Below, piece by piece: positions 49,924-59,812 of a DNA stretch of 64,000 bases. A program made the translations under genes and the position numbers. The notes under the pieces were generated by a model, which did no database searches, was not told where the DNA came from, and saw only the letters and a program-made list of their open reading frames with translations. Origin of the DNA: Cohnella mopanensis (GTDB lineage: Bacteria; Bacillota; Bacilli; Paenibacillales; Paenibacillaceae); assembly GCF_022352055.1 (NCBI RefSeq), contig NZ_JAKRWM010000006.1, positions 466,787-530,786 on the forward strand. Direction: 5' to 3'. Each line of letters opens with the position of its first letter. The stretch's first letter is position 1.

Positions 49924-50688
49924 TCACGACCGCGACGGATCGCAATAGGCCACGACTTCGCTATAGGACAAAGTTCCTCCGAAAATATCGAGGGCGCTGC
50001 CGATCGTAATGTCCAGCTTGCCGCTCGTCAACTCCCGGAATCGCGCCAAATCCGTGATCGATCGCGCACCACCTGCGTAAGTGGTCGGAATTCTTGCCCA
50101 TTCGGATAGCTTAGCTGCCAGCTTCTCTTGGACGCCCTCCCGCTTACCCTCAACGTCGACCGCGTGGATCAGAAACTCGTCGCAGTAGCTTTCGAGCTCT
50201 CGGACATTTGCTTCGTTTACCTCCAAATCGCTAAACGTCTTCCACTGGTTTGTCACTACATACCATTTTCCATCCCGTTCCTTGCAGCTGAGGTCAAGTA
50301 CAAGTCGTTCCCGACCAACCTCCGAAACGATTCGCCGCAGGTTATCCATCTGCAGGCGACCGTCCCGGAAAACGTAAGAAGTGACGATGACGTGCGAAGC
50401 CCCTTCACATAAGTAGGCTGCCGCGTTCTCCGCTGTGATGCCGCCGCCGATCTGCAAACCGCCTGGATATGCCCTTAGCGCCGACAGCGCAGCCTCCCGG
50501 TTGCCGTCTCCGAGCATGATGATATGCCCGCCAGTTAACCCGTCTTGTTTATACAGCGAAGCATAGTAGTCCGCCTCCCGTTCGGAGACGAAGTTCTCCA
50601 CGACCTTCGAGGTGTCCGCTTGAAGCGTCTCCCCGACGATCTGCTTCACCTTACCTTGGTGAATATCAATACAAGGTCTGAACTTCAA
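49924..50688 (-). CDS. hisA: HisA isomerase of the eukaryotic (fungal/plant) type
   Basis: 254 residues. It isomerises ProFAR to PRFAR. The sequence follows the eukaryotic HisA family (yeast His6 type): FRPCIDIHQGKVKQIVG, LQIGGGI, VIVTSYVF, DLSCKERDGKWYVVTNQW, EFLIHAVDVEG, TTYAGGARS and GSALDIFGG. Ordinary bacterial HisA begins with I(I/L)PAIDLxxGxxVRL. It lies in its normal operon place between hisH and hisF, so it replaced a bacterial hisA or is an old bacterial version of this branch. Confidence 0.92.
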   Translation of the reverse strand: MKFRPCIDIHQGKVKQIVGETLQADTSKVVENFVSEREADYYASLYKQDGLTGGHIIMLGDGNREAALSALRAYPGGLQIGGGITAENAAAYLCEGASHVIVTSYVFRDGRLQMDNLRRIVSEVGRERLVLDLSCKERDGKWYVVTNQWKTFSDLEVNEANVRELESYCDEFLIHAVDVEGKREGVQEKLAAKLSEWARIPTTYAGGARSITDLARFRELTSGKLDITIGSALDIFGGTLSYSEVVAYCDPSRS

Positions 50689-50693
50689 ATCTC

Positions 50694-51317
50694 TCAGTCC
50701 TTCATTATAGTTTTCCCGACTGTCATATCCGTGAACTTGCGCAGCAACGCCATGCCAAGAACGCCGCTTTTCTCCGGATGGAATTGCATCCCGAATAGGG
50801 AACCCCGTCCAACGATTGCCGTAACCGGCTGGTAGTAGTCCGTTACCGCGAGCAGATCCGAGCTTAGTTCCGGCAAAACGTGATAAGAGTGAACGAAATA
50901 GACGTGTCCGGGCTCTACTCCATCGAATAGAGGGCTCGGTTGTTGAAACGTAAGCTCATTCCAGCCCATATGCGGCACTTTATAATCGCCCTGGAAACGA
51001 ACAACCCGGCCGGGAAGCAAATCCAAGCCTTGGTGCACGCCATGCTCCTCGCTTTCGGTGAACAAAAGCTGCATTCCCAGACAAATTCCGAGAAGCGGTT
51101 TGCCGGAAGCAGCATAGGCTTTCACCACGTCCACCAACCCGGTATCCCGGAGATTGGCCATGGCGTCGCCGAAAGCGCCGACGCCGGGCAATATCGCGCC
51201 GTCGGCAGCGAGAATCTGCTCCGGATCGGAGGTTACGATCATCTCGCAACCCAACCTCTCTACGGCTTTGCTGACGCTATGCAGGTTGCCCATGCCGTAG
51301 TCGATAATGGCGATCAC
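50694..51317 (-). CDS. hisH: Imidazole glycerol phosphate synthase, glutaminase subunit HisH (GTG start)
   Basis: 207 residues, class I glutamine amidotransferase. The nucleophile Cys is in LLGICLGMQLLF (about 80) and the His-Glu pair in GMQFHPEKSG. It feeds ammonia to HisF. The GTG start (51315-51317) follows the hisB stop TAA with no gap, suggesting re-initiation. Confidence 0.96.
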   Translation of the reverse strand: MIAIIDYGMGNLHSVSKAVERLGCEMIVTSDPEQILAADGAILPGVGAFGDAMANLRDTGLVDVVKAYAASGKPLLGICLGMQLLFTESEEHGVHQGLDLLPGRVVRFQGDYKVPHMGWNELTFQQPSPLFDGVEPGHVYFVHSYHVLPELSSDLLAVTDYYQPVTAIVGRGSLFGMQFHPEKSGVLGMALLRKFTDMTVGKTIMKD

Positions 51318-51926
51318 TTACAACACTCCTTTGGTAGAAGGCACGCCCTTCACGCGTGGATCGATCGAAGTCGCTTCGTCTAGCGCGCGTCCGAGCGCTT
51401 TGAATACCGCTTCGATCATGTGGTGCGTATTACGTCCGTAGTGGACGATGACATGTAAAGTAATTCGCGCTTCAAGCGCCAATTTCCATAGAAACTCGTG
51501 TACGAGCTCCGTCGTGAAGCTGCCGACGGTAGCTGCCGGGAACTCCCCGCGCAATTCGAAATGCGGACGGTTGCTGATGTCGATCACGACTTGCGCAAGC
51601 GCCTCGTCCATCGGCACGAATACGCTGGCATAACGCTTAATGCCTGCTTTGTCTCCTAACGCTTCGCGAAGCACCTGACCCAGGCAAATCCCGATATCCT
51701 CGACCGTATGGTGATCGTCGATGTCCACGTCGCCGCGAGCGTCCACTTTGAGATCGAATTGTCCGTGCTTAGCGAACAGATCCAACATGTGATTCAGGAA
51801 AGGAACGTCCGTCTCGATGGACACCTCTCCAGTACCGTCTACTCCCAAGGACAATTGGATGTCCGTTTCATTCGTCTTGCGGGATACGGCCGAACTGCGG
51901 CCTGCTTTCAATTGCTCTTCACTCAT
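51318..51926 (-). CDS. hisB: Imidazoleglycerol-phosphate dehydratase
   Basis: 202 residues, single-function IGPD. The metal-binding motifs DIDDHHTVEDIGICLG and HHMIEAVFKALGRAL are present. No phosphatase domain is attached; HisJ provides that step. It begins 2 bases after hisD. Confidence 0.97.
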   Translation of the reverse strand: MSEEQLKAGRSSAVSRKTNETDIQLSLGVDGTGEVSIETDVPFLNHMLDLFAKHGQFDLKVDARGDVDIDDHHTVEDIGICLGQVLREALGDKAGIKRYASVFVPMDEALAQVVIDISNRPHFELRGEFPAATVGSFTTELVHEFLWKLALEARITLHVIVHYGRNTHHMIEAVFKALGRALDEATSIDPRVKGVPSTKGVL

Positions 51927-51928
51927 TT

Positions 51929-53212
51929 CTATTCCCTACCTTCCAATCGGATTTCCACCGCGCGGGCGTGAGCTTCCAGCCCTTCATGGCGGGCAAGCGT
52001 CGCAATCCCTGCAGCGTCTCTGAACAATGCATTCTTGCTATATCGGATCAAACTGGATTTCTTCAGAAAATCGTCCACGTTCAGCGGAGAAGAGAACCTC
52101 GCGGTTCCGTTCGTCGGCAAAATATGGTTCGGACCGGCGAAATAATCTCCCACCGGCTCGGAGCTGTAAGGACCGAGGAAGATCGCGCCTGCCGTCTCGA
52201 TCCGGCCAAGCAAATCAAGCGGATCCTCGGTCATCACTTCCAGATGCTCCGGCGCCAGCTTATTCACGACATCCAGCCCTTCGTCCAGGCTGTCCACGAC
52301 CAAGATCGCACCGTATTGCTCCAGCGAGCGCCGAGCAATCTCAACGCGCGGCAGCGTAGCCACCTGCCGCTCCAGCTCCGCCGCGACCGCGTCGGCCAAA
52401 GCCTGCGACGGCGTCACGAGCACCGCCGACGCCATCTCGTCGTGCTCCGCTTGCGACAGCATATCCGCGGCAATAAACCGCGGATCCGCGCTGTCGTCGG
52501 CCAGCACGACAATCTCGCTCGGGCCCGCGATGCTGTCGATGTCGACAGCACCGTATACGGCGCGCTTCGCTAGCGCCACGTAGATGTTGCCGGGCCCGCA
52601 AATCTTATCGACGGCGGGAATACTCGCCGTCCCGTAGGCTAGCGCAGCTACCGCCTGCGCCCCGCCAACCCGGTACATCTCCGTAACGCCCGCTTCCGCG
52701 GCCGCCACTAAGATGTACGGATCAATGCCTTCCCGCCCGCCGGTCGCCGGGGGCGTGACCAATACGATCTCCGGCACGCCGGCCACCTTGGCCGGAAGCA
52801 CGTTCATGAGCACCGACGACGGGTACGCCGCCTTACCCCCAGGCACATACAGTCCGACCCGCTTAAGCGGCCGAAGCACCATTCCCAGCATCGTGCCGTC
52901 CGGCGCTACGTCTATCCAAGTTCCGCGTTTCTGCTTTTCATGGAAAGCCGTAATATTCGCCGCCGCTTGACGAAGCGCATCCAGAAACTCCGGTTCTACC
53001 TTCGCATACGCCCCTTGGATTTCCTCGTCCGTAACGCGCAGCTGCTCCGGTCTCAAAATCACTTTATCGAACGCGGCCGTGTAGCGCAGAAGCGCTTCAT
53101 CGCCTTCCCGTTTAACGGCGTCGACGATTTCCTTGACTGCGGCGTTCTGCTCCGGGGAGCCATATTCGCTCTCCCGCTCCAGTTGAAAATCAGAAGCTTT
53201 GCCTTTATACAT
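51929..53212 (-). CDS. hisD: Histidinol dehydrogenase
   Basis: 427 residues. It oxidises histidinol to histidine in two NAD+ steps. Signatures: [23 protein letters not shown] (zinc His and catalytic residues), [10 protein letters not shown] and [22 protein letters not shown] lies before the ATG. Confidence 0.98.
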   Translation of the reverse strand: MYKGKASDFQLERESEYGSPEQNAAVKEIVDAVKREGDEALLRYTAAFDKVILRPEQLRVTDEEIQGAYAKVEPEFLDALRQAAANITAFHEKQKRGTWIDVAPDGTMLGMVLRPLKRVGLYVPGGKAAYPSSVLMNVLPAKVAGVPEIVLVTPPATGGREGIDPYILVAAAEAGVTEMYRVGGAQAVAALAYGTASIPAVDKICGPGNIYVALAKRAVYGAVDIDSIAGPSEIVVLADDSADPRFIAADMLSQAEHDEMASAVLVTPSQALADAVAAELERQVATLPRVEIARRSLEQYGAILVVDSLDEGLDVVNKLAPEHLEVMTEDPLDLLGRIETAGAIFLGPYSSEPVGDYFAGPNHILPTNGTARFSSPLNVDDFLKKSSLIRYSKNALFRDAAGIATLARHEGLEAHARAVEIRLEGRE

Positions 53213-53233
53213 CCGTACTCCTCCTCATCCCGA

Positions 53234-53872
53234 TTACGCCTGTGCGGAGATAACCGTACCTAACCGATCGCACAACTCTTGAATCGCTACGTTTTTCAGC
53301 CGGTAGCTTACCCGATTCGCGATTAAACGGCTCGTGACCTGAAACAATGTTTCCATCTCTACCAGTCCGTTCTCTTTCAGCGTCTGGCCGGTTTCCACCA
53401 TGTCGACGATGCGATCCGCAAGTCCGATCAACGGCGCCAGCTCGATCGAGCCGTTCAATTTAATCACTTCCACCTGTTGGCCTTGCTCGCGGAAATATTG
53501 AGAAGCCACGTTGGCGTATTTCGAAGCCACCCGAGGATGAATGGTCGGCTTCCAGTCCGGCAGCCCGATGACCGACATCCGGCATTTGGCGATTCCAAGA
53601 TCGAGCAACTCGTATACGTCTTTACTTTCCTCCATGAGCACGTCTTTGCCCACGATCCCGATATCCGCCACCCCGTATTCTACGTAGGTAGGCACATCGA
53701 CCGGCTTCGCCATGATGAATTCCATGTTTGCTTCCGGCACTGGAATGATCAACTTCCGGGAATCGTCGAAATCTTCCGGAATATGGAGCCCCGCTTGCCG
53801 AAACAACTTACTCGCCTGCTTATAGATACGCCCTTTAGGCATTGCAACCTTCAACACGCCGTTATCCGTCAT
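53234..53872 (-). CDS. hisG: ATP phosphoribosyltransferase, short form HisG
   Basis: 212 residues, the short type that lacks a regulatory domain and needs HisZ. It joins PRPP and ATP, the first step of the pathway. Marks: [25 protein letters not shown], and the PRPP loop [16 protein letters not shown]. The ATG overlaps the hisZ stop by 4 bases, fitting the obligate complex of the two. Confidence 0.97.
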   Translation of the reverse strand: MTDNGVLKVAMPKGRIYKQASKLFRQAGLHIPEDFDDSRKLIIPVPEANMEFIMAKPVDVPTYVEYGVADIGIVGKDVLMEESKDVYELLDLGIAKCRMSVIGLPDWKPTIHPRVASKYANVASQYFREQGQQVEVIKLNGSIELAPLIGLADRIVDMVETGQTLKENGLVEMETLFQVTSRLIANRVSYRLKNVAIQELCDRLGTVISAQA

Positions 53873-55089
53873 GCCAAGCCCTCCGCTTCCTTGCCGATGC
53901 TAACCGCATATCGGTACTCCGTCCCCCGATAGGAGATCGTTCCGGAACCGTCCCACTGCCGTACGGCTAGCTGTTCCTTGTCTTCAGGCGAATAGACGAC
54001 AGTTACGACTGTCTGCCCCTGAGCGCGCCGACGTTCCGCGTCTTGCAAAGCCTGTTTCCGTTCAGAAGAGTCATATACGATCAAGCAGCGTTCTTGCTCT
54101 TCCTCCGCATCCTCCACGACCTCGAGAATTCGGGTTGTTTTCAAAGCGAAACCCGTCGCGTGCGCCGGACGGCCGAATTGGGCCAGCAGGTTGTCGTATC
54201 TGCCACCGCTGCAAACCGGGAAGCCCAATTGAGATGCATATCCCTCGAATGTAAGCCCCGTATAATAAGTGAAGTCGCCGATCATCGTCAGATCGATCAG
54301 CACATGCTCCTGTATCCCGTAAGCTTCCAGCACGTCCCATACTTCGCATAGATGCTTGATCGCCGCTTGGGCACCTTCGTTCGCGCTAAGCTCTAACGCT
54401 TGAGAGCATACTTCCTGCCCCCCGCGAAGCCGCAAAATATCTTCTAACTCCCGCTTCCATGCGGAGTCGAGCGACAAGCCGCGAATAACGTCCCTGTATC
54501 CGACATGGTCTCGTTGCAGCAGACAAGCCTTCAACGCTTCCTGCTCGCTCTCAAGACCGGGTAGCGTTTCCTGGAATAAACCGTTCAGGAAGCCGACATG
54601 ACCCATCGCGATCTTAAAGGACGGCACGCCCGCAGCCTTCAAGGAAGCAATCGCGAGGGCGATCACTTCCGCATCCGCTTCCGGGGAAGAATCGCCAACC
54701 AGCTCGACGCCGGTTTGATAAAACTCGGCATCCCGTCCGCCTTCTTCCTCGAAAGCACGGAATAAGTTGCCATGATAGCTAAGCCGTATCGGGAACGGCT
54801 TATCCTTAAGCAACGATCCGACAACCCGCGCAATCGGCGCAGTCATGTCAGAGCGTAGTACGATTGTTGTTCCGCGTTGATTAAGCAGCTTGAACAGCTT
54901 CTGATCGGATGTAGCGCTAGCCACCCCAACCGTATCGTAATATTCGATGGTCGGCGTGATAATTTGCTCGTATCCCCACAGACGCATGCAATCCAGCACG
55001 TTTCGCTCGATACGGCGTAGCTTGGTCACTGCGTGCGGCAGATAGTCTTTAACTCCCGTCGGTTTTTCGAACACTTTTGGTTTCGTCAT
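53869..55089 (-). CDS. hisZ: ATP phosphoribosyltransferase regulatory subunit HisZ
   Basis: About 406 residues from the ATG at 55089 (GAGGGTGA upstream). A histidyl-tRNA-synthetase-like protein without aminoacylation function: class II motif 2-like [31 protein letters not shown] and motif 3-like [14 protein letters not shown], followed by a diverged C-terminal domain. It binds histidine and regulates HisG. It is the first gene of the operon. Confidence 0.95.
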   Translation of the reverse strand: MTKPKVFEKPTGVKDYLPHAVTKLRRIERNVLDCMRLWGYEQIITPTIEYYDTVGVASATSDQKLFKLLNQRGTTIVLRSDMTAPIARVVGSLLKDKPFPIRLSYHGNLFRAFEEEGGRDAEFYQTGVELVGDSSPEADAEVIALAIASLKAAGVPSFKIAMGHVGFLNGLFQETLPGLESEQEALKACLLQRDHVGYRDVIRGLSLDSAWKRELEDILRLRGGQEVCSQALELSANEGAQAAIKHLCEVWDVLEAYGIQEHVLIDLTMIGDFTYYTGLTFEGYASQLGFPVCSGGRYDNLLAQFGRPAHATGFALKTTRILEVVEDAEEEQERCLIVYDSSERKQALQDAERRRAQGQTVVTVVYSPEDKEQLAVRQWDGSGTISYRGTEYRYAVSIGKEAEGLA

Positions 55090-55441
55090 GAATGGTTCAC
55101 CCTCGTCTCTATCACACAAAATCATAATTTTCCATTATCTTATGGAGCTTAATTTCGCTTTACTACGTTAAAGTTTTACCATGTTACCATACTGCCAACA
55201 TAAAGAGGTTAGTCGTATATTACCATGTCGCTCCCGCTCAGTCAATCCTCTAATCCCATGCCGTAATTCGCTTCTTTTTTCTTTCAATCCGCACTTTTTT
55301 TCCCATTACGACAAACAGCTCATTCCAACAACTTGCATTCACGTATATTTTCTAGTTAACTGGTAGTGGGGTTCCGTTTGCGGTTTATTCAAGCCGTTCC
55401 GATTACCCCGGATATCACCATTCGTATCAAGGAGCTTGGAA
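55090..55441. other. Divergent region between hisZ and the deacetylase gene
   Basis: About 350 bases with the two divergent promoters presumably inside. TTACCATGTTACCAT (from 55177) and a further TTACCATG (from 55219) form short direct repeats that could be operator sites. I see no T-box or His leader peptide. Confidence 0.4.
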
Positions 55442-56566
55442 ATGTCAATTAAATCAAGATTTATCGTATGGTCAATCATTGTCGCCCTAATATCGCTCAC
55501 GCTTTGCTACTTCTTTCTTCAGAGGTATTCTTCGCATATCCCTCTTCTAAATCGACTCTCCTCCTCCCAAGAGGAAGATCCGGAAGACCCAGCCGTGAAG
55601 TATAAGGGCCTGGTTCCTGAGCCAGATGACCCCAACGGTATCTATTATCAAGATCGCGTGCTTGTACTCATGTATCATGATCTCAGCCCGACGCCGGATG
55701 ATATCGCTCAGATTTCCGTCGCAAATTTCGAAAAACAAATCCAATTGATGAGCGTCAACAATTTTCATTGGATTACGATGAGCCAATACAGGGATTTCAT
55801 TCTGCATGGCAAGCCTGTTCCCGCGAATGCGGTGCTGCTTACGTTCGATGACGGATACGAATCTCTCTATGAATATGCCTATCCTATCCTACGGAAATAC
55901 AACGCGCCCGCTTCCAGCTTCCTGATCGTCAACTCGGTTAGCAATCCTAAGGAAAAAGGAGTCCCGAAGGTGACCTGGGAACAAGTAAAGCTCATGCACC
56001 AGAACGGAATGGAATTTTTCAGCCATACGTACGACTCGCATAAGTATGTCCCGACCGAATCAGCGAATCGGAAGCTCAAGTCTAAGCTCGCCCGTAGAAT
56101 GTATTTAAAGGATCAGGATAGAGTGGAAACAGAGGAAGAATACACTCTACGCGTAACTAACGATTTGAAAAAAGCAAATGAGATTCTGCAAGAGAAGCTG
56201 GGCGAACAAAATCACATTCTTGCTTTTCCTTATGGGGCATTCTCCAAATCATTGCTCGCTATATGTAAGGATCTAGGCATTGATATTACATTGTCAGTAA
56301 AAAGCGGATTAAATAAAACCGGACAACACAACGGCTACCGGTTAAACGCCGGCGGAATGACGAATGACCCCGTGTTGCAGCTTTCCCTTATGAAACATGC
56401 GCAGGAACGGATTGGAAATAACCATTTCAAGAGCGAACCTACTAATCCGCACTTTACGTTATGGACTTTAGTTGTCCTACTGATCGCAGGTTTATTCTGG
56501 TTAAGATCGGGCTGGAAGCTGCTTGAGGCGAGAAAGGGGAACAGCAAGGGGAGTTCATCCACTTAA
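55442..56566 (+). CDS. Membrane-anchored polysaccharide deacetylase
   Basis: About 374 residues. An N-terminal membrane helix (about 7-27), a carbohydrate esterase family 4 domain (about 75-310) and a C-terminal membrane helix (about 335-355). Motif 1 is LLTFDDGY (metal Asp), motif 2 is SHTYDSH, motif 3 is AFPYGAF. It resembles PgaB/IcaB-type and YadE-type deacetylases that act on poly-GlcNAc or wall sugars. AAGGAG lies 7 bases before the ATG at 55442; a TTG at 55436 is less likely. Confidence 0.88.
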   Translation: MSIKSRFIVWSIIVALISLTLCYFFLQRYSSHIPLLNRLSSSQEEDPEDPAVKYKGLVPEPDDPNGIYYQDRVLVLMYHDLSPTPDDIAQISVANFEKQIQLMSVNNFHWITMSQYRDFILHGKPVPANAVLLTFDDGYESLYEYAYPILRKYNAPASSFLIVNSVSNPKEKGVPKVTWEQVKLMHQNGMEFFSHTYDSHKYVPTESANRKLKSKLARRMYLKDQDRVETEEEYTLRVTNDLKKANEILQEKLGEQNHILAFPYGAFSKSLLAICKDLGIDITLSVKSGLNKTGQHNGYRLNAGGMTNDPVLQLSLMKHAQERIGNNHFKSEPTNPHFTLWTLVVLLIAGLFWLRSGWKLLEARKGNSKGSSST

Positions 56567-56586
56567 ACTTAATCATTCCATGAGGG

Positions 56587-57075
56587 TTATTCGCTTTTGC
56601 GCTCGATAACTCTCATGGGATTCCCACCTACGAAAGTGTTAGGCGCAACATCCTTATGCACGACCGACCCGGCAGCCACCACGGCTCCGTCCCCTATCGT
56701 CACCCCTGGAAGAATCGTAACGTTAGCTCCGATCATGACGTTGGAACCGATTCGAATATCCCCAAGACGGTATTCCTTAATCAAGTACTCATGAGTAAGC
56801 AACGTGCTGTTGTACCCGATAATCGAATTGTCGCCTACCGATATCCGTTCAGGAAAAAAGACGTCGACCATCACCATGAGGGCGAACGCCGTATGGCGTC
56901 CCACCTTCATGCCGAGGACACGTCTGTAAATCCAATTTTTGACGGGGAGGCTTGGACAATAGCGCGATATCTGTATGAACACGAAATTGCGAACCGCCTT
57001 AAAGCGCGAAATGGTTCGATACATTTGCCAAAGCGCATTCGGTCCGTCCACCGGATACCGCTCTACGTTTCTCAA
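56587..57075 (-). CDS. Hexapeptide-repeat acyltransferase, YvoF-like
   Basis: About 162 residues. A left-handed beta-helix of hexapeptide repeats (IGSNVMIGANVTILPGVTIGDG, VVAAGSVVHKDV) ends in VVGGNPMRVI, typical of CoA-dependent O-acetyltransferases. B. subtilis has the same order hprK-lgt-(yvoD)-ppaX-yvoF. The likely start is TTG at 57075, overlapping the ppaX stop (TTGA), with GGAGGGTGG 6 bases upstream; an ATG at 57105 has no ribosome site. The acceptor is unknown. Confidence 0.85.
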   Translation of the reverse strand: MRNVERYPVDGPNALWQMYRTISRFKAVRNFVFIQISRYCPSLPVKNWIYRRVLGMKVGRHTAFALMVMVDVFFPERISVGDNSIIGYNSTLLTHEYLIKEYRLGDIRIGSNVMIGANVTILPGVTIGDGAVVAAGSVVHKDVAPNTFVGGNPMRVIERKSE

Positions 57076-57746
57076 CCTTCGCCACCCTCCAACTCGATTC
57101 CGCATAAAGCCAAGAGCTCATTCATTTCATGAAGCATATGAACGGCTCCCGCCTCCAATAAATGATTTTCCCCTTTAAGGGACCATGCAACGCCTACCGG
57201 GATCGCCCCCGCGGCTATAGCAGACTTCATATCCACGGAGCTATCCCCAACCATGAACGTTTCGGAAGGTTCCACTCCTAACGCTTGAATCGCTTTGGCT
57301 ACCGGCTCGGGATGAGGCTTCGCATGTTCAACGTCATCCAAGCTCACCAGCGTCTCCATATACTTGTACAGACCAAGCAGTTCTAACGCTCTAATCGAGG
57401 ATGCTCTCATTTTCGTCGTAACGATTCCCATACGAATTCCTGCCGCGTGCAACCGAGCTACGACATCCGCGACTCCCGGGAACATCGATACCATCTCGTC
57501 ATGACGAATGTGGTTATACTCCCGATAGGCTTGCGTAAGGCTCGCCACGTCTTGACGACCTGAGAAGTGCTGTAATTGCATCGTCAGAGGCTGCCCCATA
57601 CTTGGAATGATATGTTCTCTCCCGAACCCTTCCGGCGCGATCCCCTTAAGCGCATGGATGAACGACTGGATGATGAGCTCGTTCGTATCGATAATCGTAC
57701 CGTCAAGGTCAAACAGTACGGTCGTGATCTTCTTGCGTTGTGTCAT
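57072..57746 (-). CDS. ppaX: Pyrophosphatase PpaX
   Basis: About 224 residues from the ATG at 57746. A HAD-superfamily hydrolase: motif I FDLDGTIIDTNELI, motif II VTTKMR, motif IV MVGDSSVDMKSA. In B. subtilis PpaX splits the pyrophosphate released when HprK dephosphorylates Ser-P-HPr, and its gene lies near hprK as here. The start overlaps the end of lgt by 38 bases. Confidence 0.92.
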   Translation of the reverse strand: MTQRKKITTVLFDLDGTIIDTNELIIQSFIHALKGIAPEGFGREHIIPSMGQPLTMQLQHFSGRQDVASLTQAYREYNHIRHDEMVSMFPGVADVVARLHAAGIRMGIVTTKMRASSIRALELLGLYKYMETLVSLDDVEHAKPHPEPVAKAIQALGVEPSETFMVGDSSVDMKSAIAAGAIPVGVAWSLKGENHLLEAGAVHMLHEMNELLALCGIELEGGEG

Positions 57747-58710
57747 TCTCGCTAGTCTCCGTTCCCTCTTGTACCGCATCCGCTTCTACAGGCTTTGCTT
57801 TGGTGCTGATTAGCGGATCGTTATACTTCTGCCTTGCCAGTCCCATTTTGCGACGTACCGTTATCAATATGATGCCTGCAATAACGATTAATATCGCCAG
57901 TAACTGCGATATGCGGACATTGCCTTCCTCGGGATTCAAATATCCTTGTTCGAATAGCGCCTTCATTGGCGACCACAATGCGTTTAACAGCGACTCCAGC
58001 CACGCCGGACCTTTGAATCCCAAGCTATCCGTCCGCAGCGGCTCGATGAAGAATCGGCCAATGGAATACCAGATAAAGTAGGAGAAGAACAATTCTCCCT
58101 CGCGCAAGAAATTCCGTCTTCTAATGACGAACAAAATAATTAAACCGAGCAAGCTCCACAACGATTCATATAGGAACGTAGGGTGGTGGTAAGTCCCGTT
58201 AACGTTCATCTGATCGACGATAAATTTCGGAATATGTAACGTGTCGCTTAGGAAAGACCGCTCTACCTCGCCGCCATAAGCTTCTTGATTGACGAAATTA
58301 CCCCAACGCCCGATCATCTGGCCGATCAGCAGCGATGGCGCGCAGATGTCGACGATACGCCAGAAGCTATAGCCCTTGGCACGGATATAGAAGAACCCGC
58401 ACAGCAACGCACCGATTAATGCGCCGTAGATTGCGATTCCGCCATTCCAAATTTGAATAATCTCGCCGGGATGATCTTTGTAGTAACCCCATTTGAAAGC
58501 AACGTAATACAACCGCGCGACAATGATAGAGGAGGGAACTCCATAAAGCATCAAGTCTAGGAAAAAGTCGGGATTAAGCCCGAATCGTTTGCCTTCCTGT
58601 ACCGCAATGAGCAAGCCGGATAAGGCAGCCAAGCCCAGAATGATGCCATACCAGTGTACCGATAAAGGCCCTAGCGTAAACGCAATCGGATCCAAAAGTA
58701 AAGTAAACAT
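57709..58710 (-). CDS. lgt: Prolipoprotein diacylglyceryl transferase
   Basis: About 333 residues with seven membrane helices. It transfers diacylglycerol to the lipobox Cys of prolipoproteins. Marks: the essential GRWGNFVNQEAYGG, the HPTFLYES strand, and the YSIGRFFIEPLRTDSL end. The C-terminal 60 residues are an acidic tail beyond the usual length. TGGAGG precedes the ATG at 58710. Confidence 0.96.
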   Translation of the reverse strand: MFTLLLDPIAFTLGPLSVHWYGIILGLAALSGLLIAVQEGKRFGLNPDFFLDLMLYGVPSSIIVARLYYVAFKWGYYKDHPGEIIQIWNGGIAIYGALIGALLCGFFYIRAKGYSFWRIVDICAPSLLIGQMIGRWGNFVNQEAYGGEVERSFLSDTLHIPKFIVDQMNVNGTYHHPTFLYESLWSLLGLIILFVIRRRNFLREGELFFSYFIWYSIGRFFIEPLRTDSLGFKGPAWLESLLNALWSPMKALFEQGYLNPEEGNVRISQLLAILIVIAGIILITVRRKMGLARQKYNDPLISTKAKPVEADAVQEGTETSENDTTQEDHDRTV

Positions 58711-58727
58711 GCTCATCCTCCACTATT

Positions 58728-59660
58728 CTATTCGTAATCGTCTTCGGAGATCGCTTCCGTTAATTTGTTCGTGAACTGCAGCGCAGCATTATAACCCATC
58801 CGTTTCAAACGGAAATTCATAGCTGCAACTTCCAAAATAACCGCTAAGTTTCTTCCGGGTCTAACCGGAACGGTCAATAACGGAACTTCCGTCTCGATAA
58901 TCTTGGTCGTTTCCTCATCCAAGCCTAAACGGTCGTATTGCTTGTCCTGCTGCCAGTTTTCCAGCTTCACAACCAAGCTAATGCTCGTTTGGTTGCGCAC
59001 CGCGCCAGCACCGAATAGGGTCATGACGTTCAGTATGCCTAGACCGCGAATTTCCAGCAGGTGGCGAATCAGATCCGGCGCCGTTCCGAATAGGTTGTTG
59101 TCCGCCGTCTGGCGAATTTCTACAGCATCATCGGCAATGAGCCTGTGGCCGCGTTTAACCAGCTCAAGAGCCGTCTCGCTCTTCCCGATTCCGCTTCCTC
59201 CGGTAATAAGCATCCCAACGCCATAGACATCGACAAGAACGCCGTGGATGGTAGCGGATGGGGCTAGCTTCTTCTCCAAGAAGTTCGTAATCCGGCTGAG
59301 AAGAATCGTTGTGGCCACCGTGCTTCTAAGCACCGGAAATTGCCGTTCGTTCGCAATCTCGATTAATTCGTTCGGTATGTCTAATCCTCTGGTCACGATA
59401 ATGCACGGAGTTTCCTCGTGACATAACCGCTCCATGCGATCGCGACGTTCTTCCGTCGTTAACGTCTCCAAGAATGCAAGCTCCGTCCGTCCGAGCATTT
59501 GCGCACGATCCACAGGATAATAATTGAAATAGCCAGCCATCTCTAGTCCAGGCCGATTCAAGTCGTCCGTCACGATTTTCCGTCGCAACCCGTCTTCACC
59601 TGCGACAATTTCGAGGTGAAATTGCTGCACGAGCTCCGATACTCTCACTTTTTTAGCCAT
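58728..59660 (-). CDS. hprK: HPr kinase/phosphorylase
   Basis: 310 residues from the ATG at 59660 (AAAGGAG 8 bases upstream), the standard length. It phosphorylates Ser46 of HPr and Crh and reverses that with phosphate. The P-loop GGSGIGKSE (about 153-161) and the family signature [20 protein letters not shown] are present. The HPr-like substrate is encoded at 39.4 kb. It heads the hprK-lgt-ppaX-yvoF operon. Confidence 0.97.
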   Translation of the reverse strand: MAKKVRVSELVQQFHLEIVAGEDGLRRKIVTDDLNRPGLEMAGYFNYYPVDRAQMLGRTELAFLETLTTEERRDRMERLCHEETPCIIVTRGLDIPNELIEIANERQFPVLRSTVATTILLSRITNFLEKKLAPSATIHGVLVDVYGVGMLITGGSGIGKSETALELVKRGHRLIADDAVEIRQTADNNLFGTAPDLIRHLLEIRGLGILNVMTLFGAGAVRNQTSISLVVKLENWQQDKQYDRLGLDEETTKIIETEVPLLTVPVRPGRNLAVILEVAAMNFRLKRMGYNAALQFTNKLTEAISEDDYE

Positions 59661-59758
59661 CGTACAGCTCCTTTCCTGATTTCCTTTATTTATCGTATCG
59701 AAAATAGACCGACAAAGCAATTTATACTTTGCCGTTTGTTATAACCCCGTTCCTAACA

Positions 59759-59795
59759 ATAAGAAAACCGCTCGGCCATTGGCCGAACGGTTTCC
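59759..59795 (-). terminator. msmX terminator
   Basis: AAACCG-C-TCGGCC (59765-59777) pairs with GGCCGA-A-CGGTTT (59781-59793), followed on the minus strand by TTCTTATT. Confidence 0.85.
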
Positions 59796-59812
59796 GCTCT
59801 GTACTGCTTCTA

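Noticed and set aside
55090..55200. T-box or His leader attenuator before hisZ
   Set aside because: No T-box sequence, no terminator hairpin and no run of His codons is visible.
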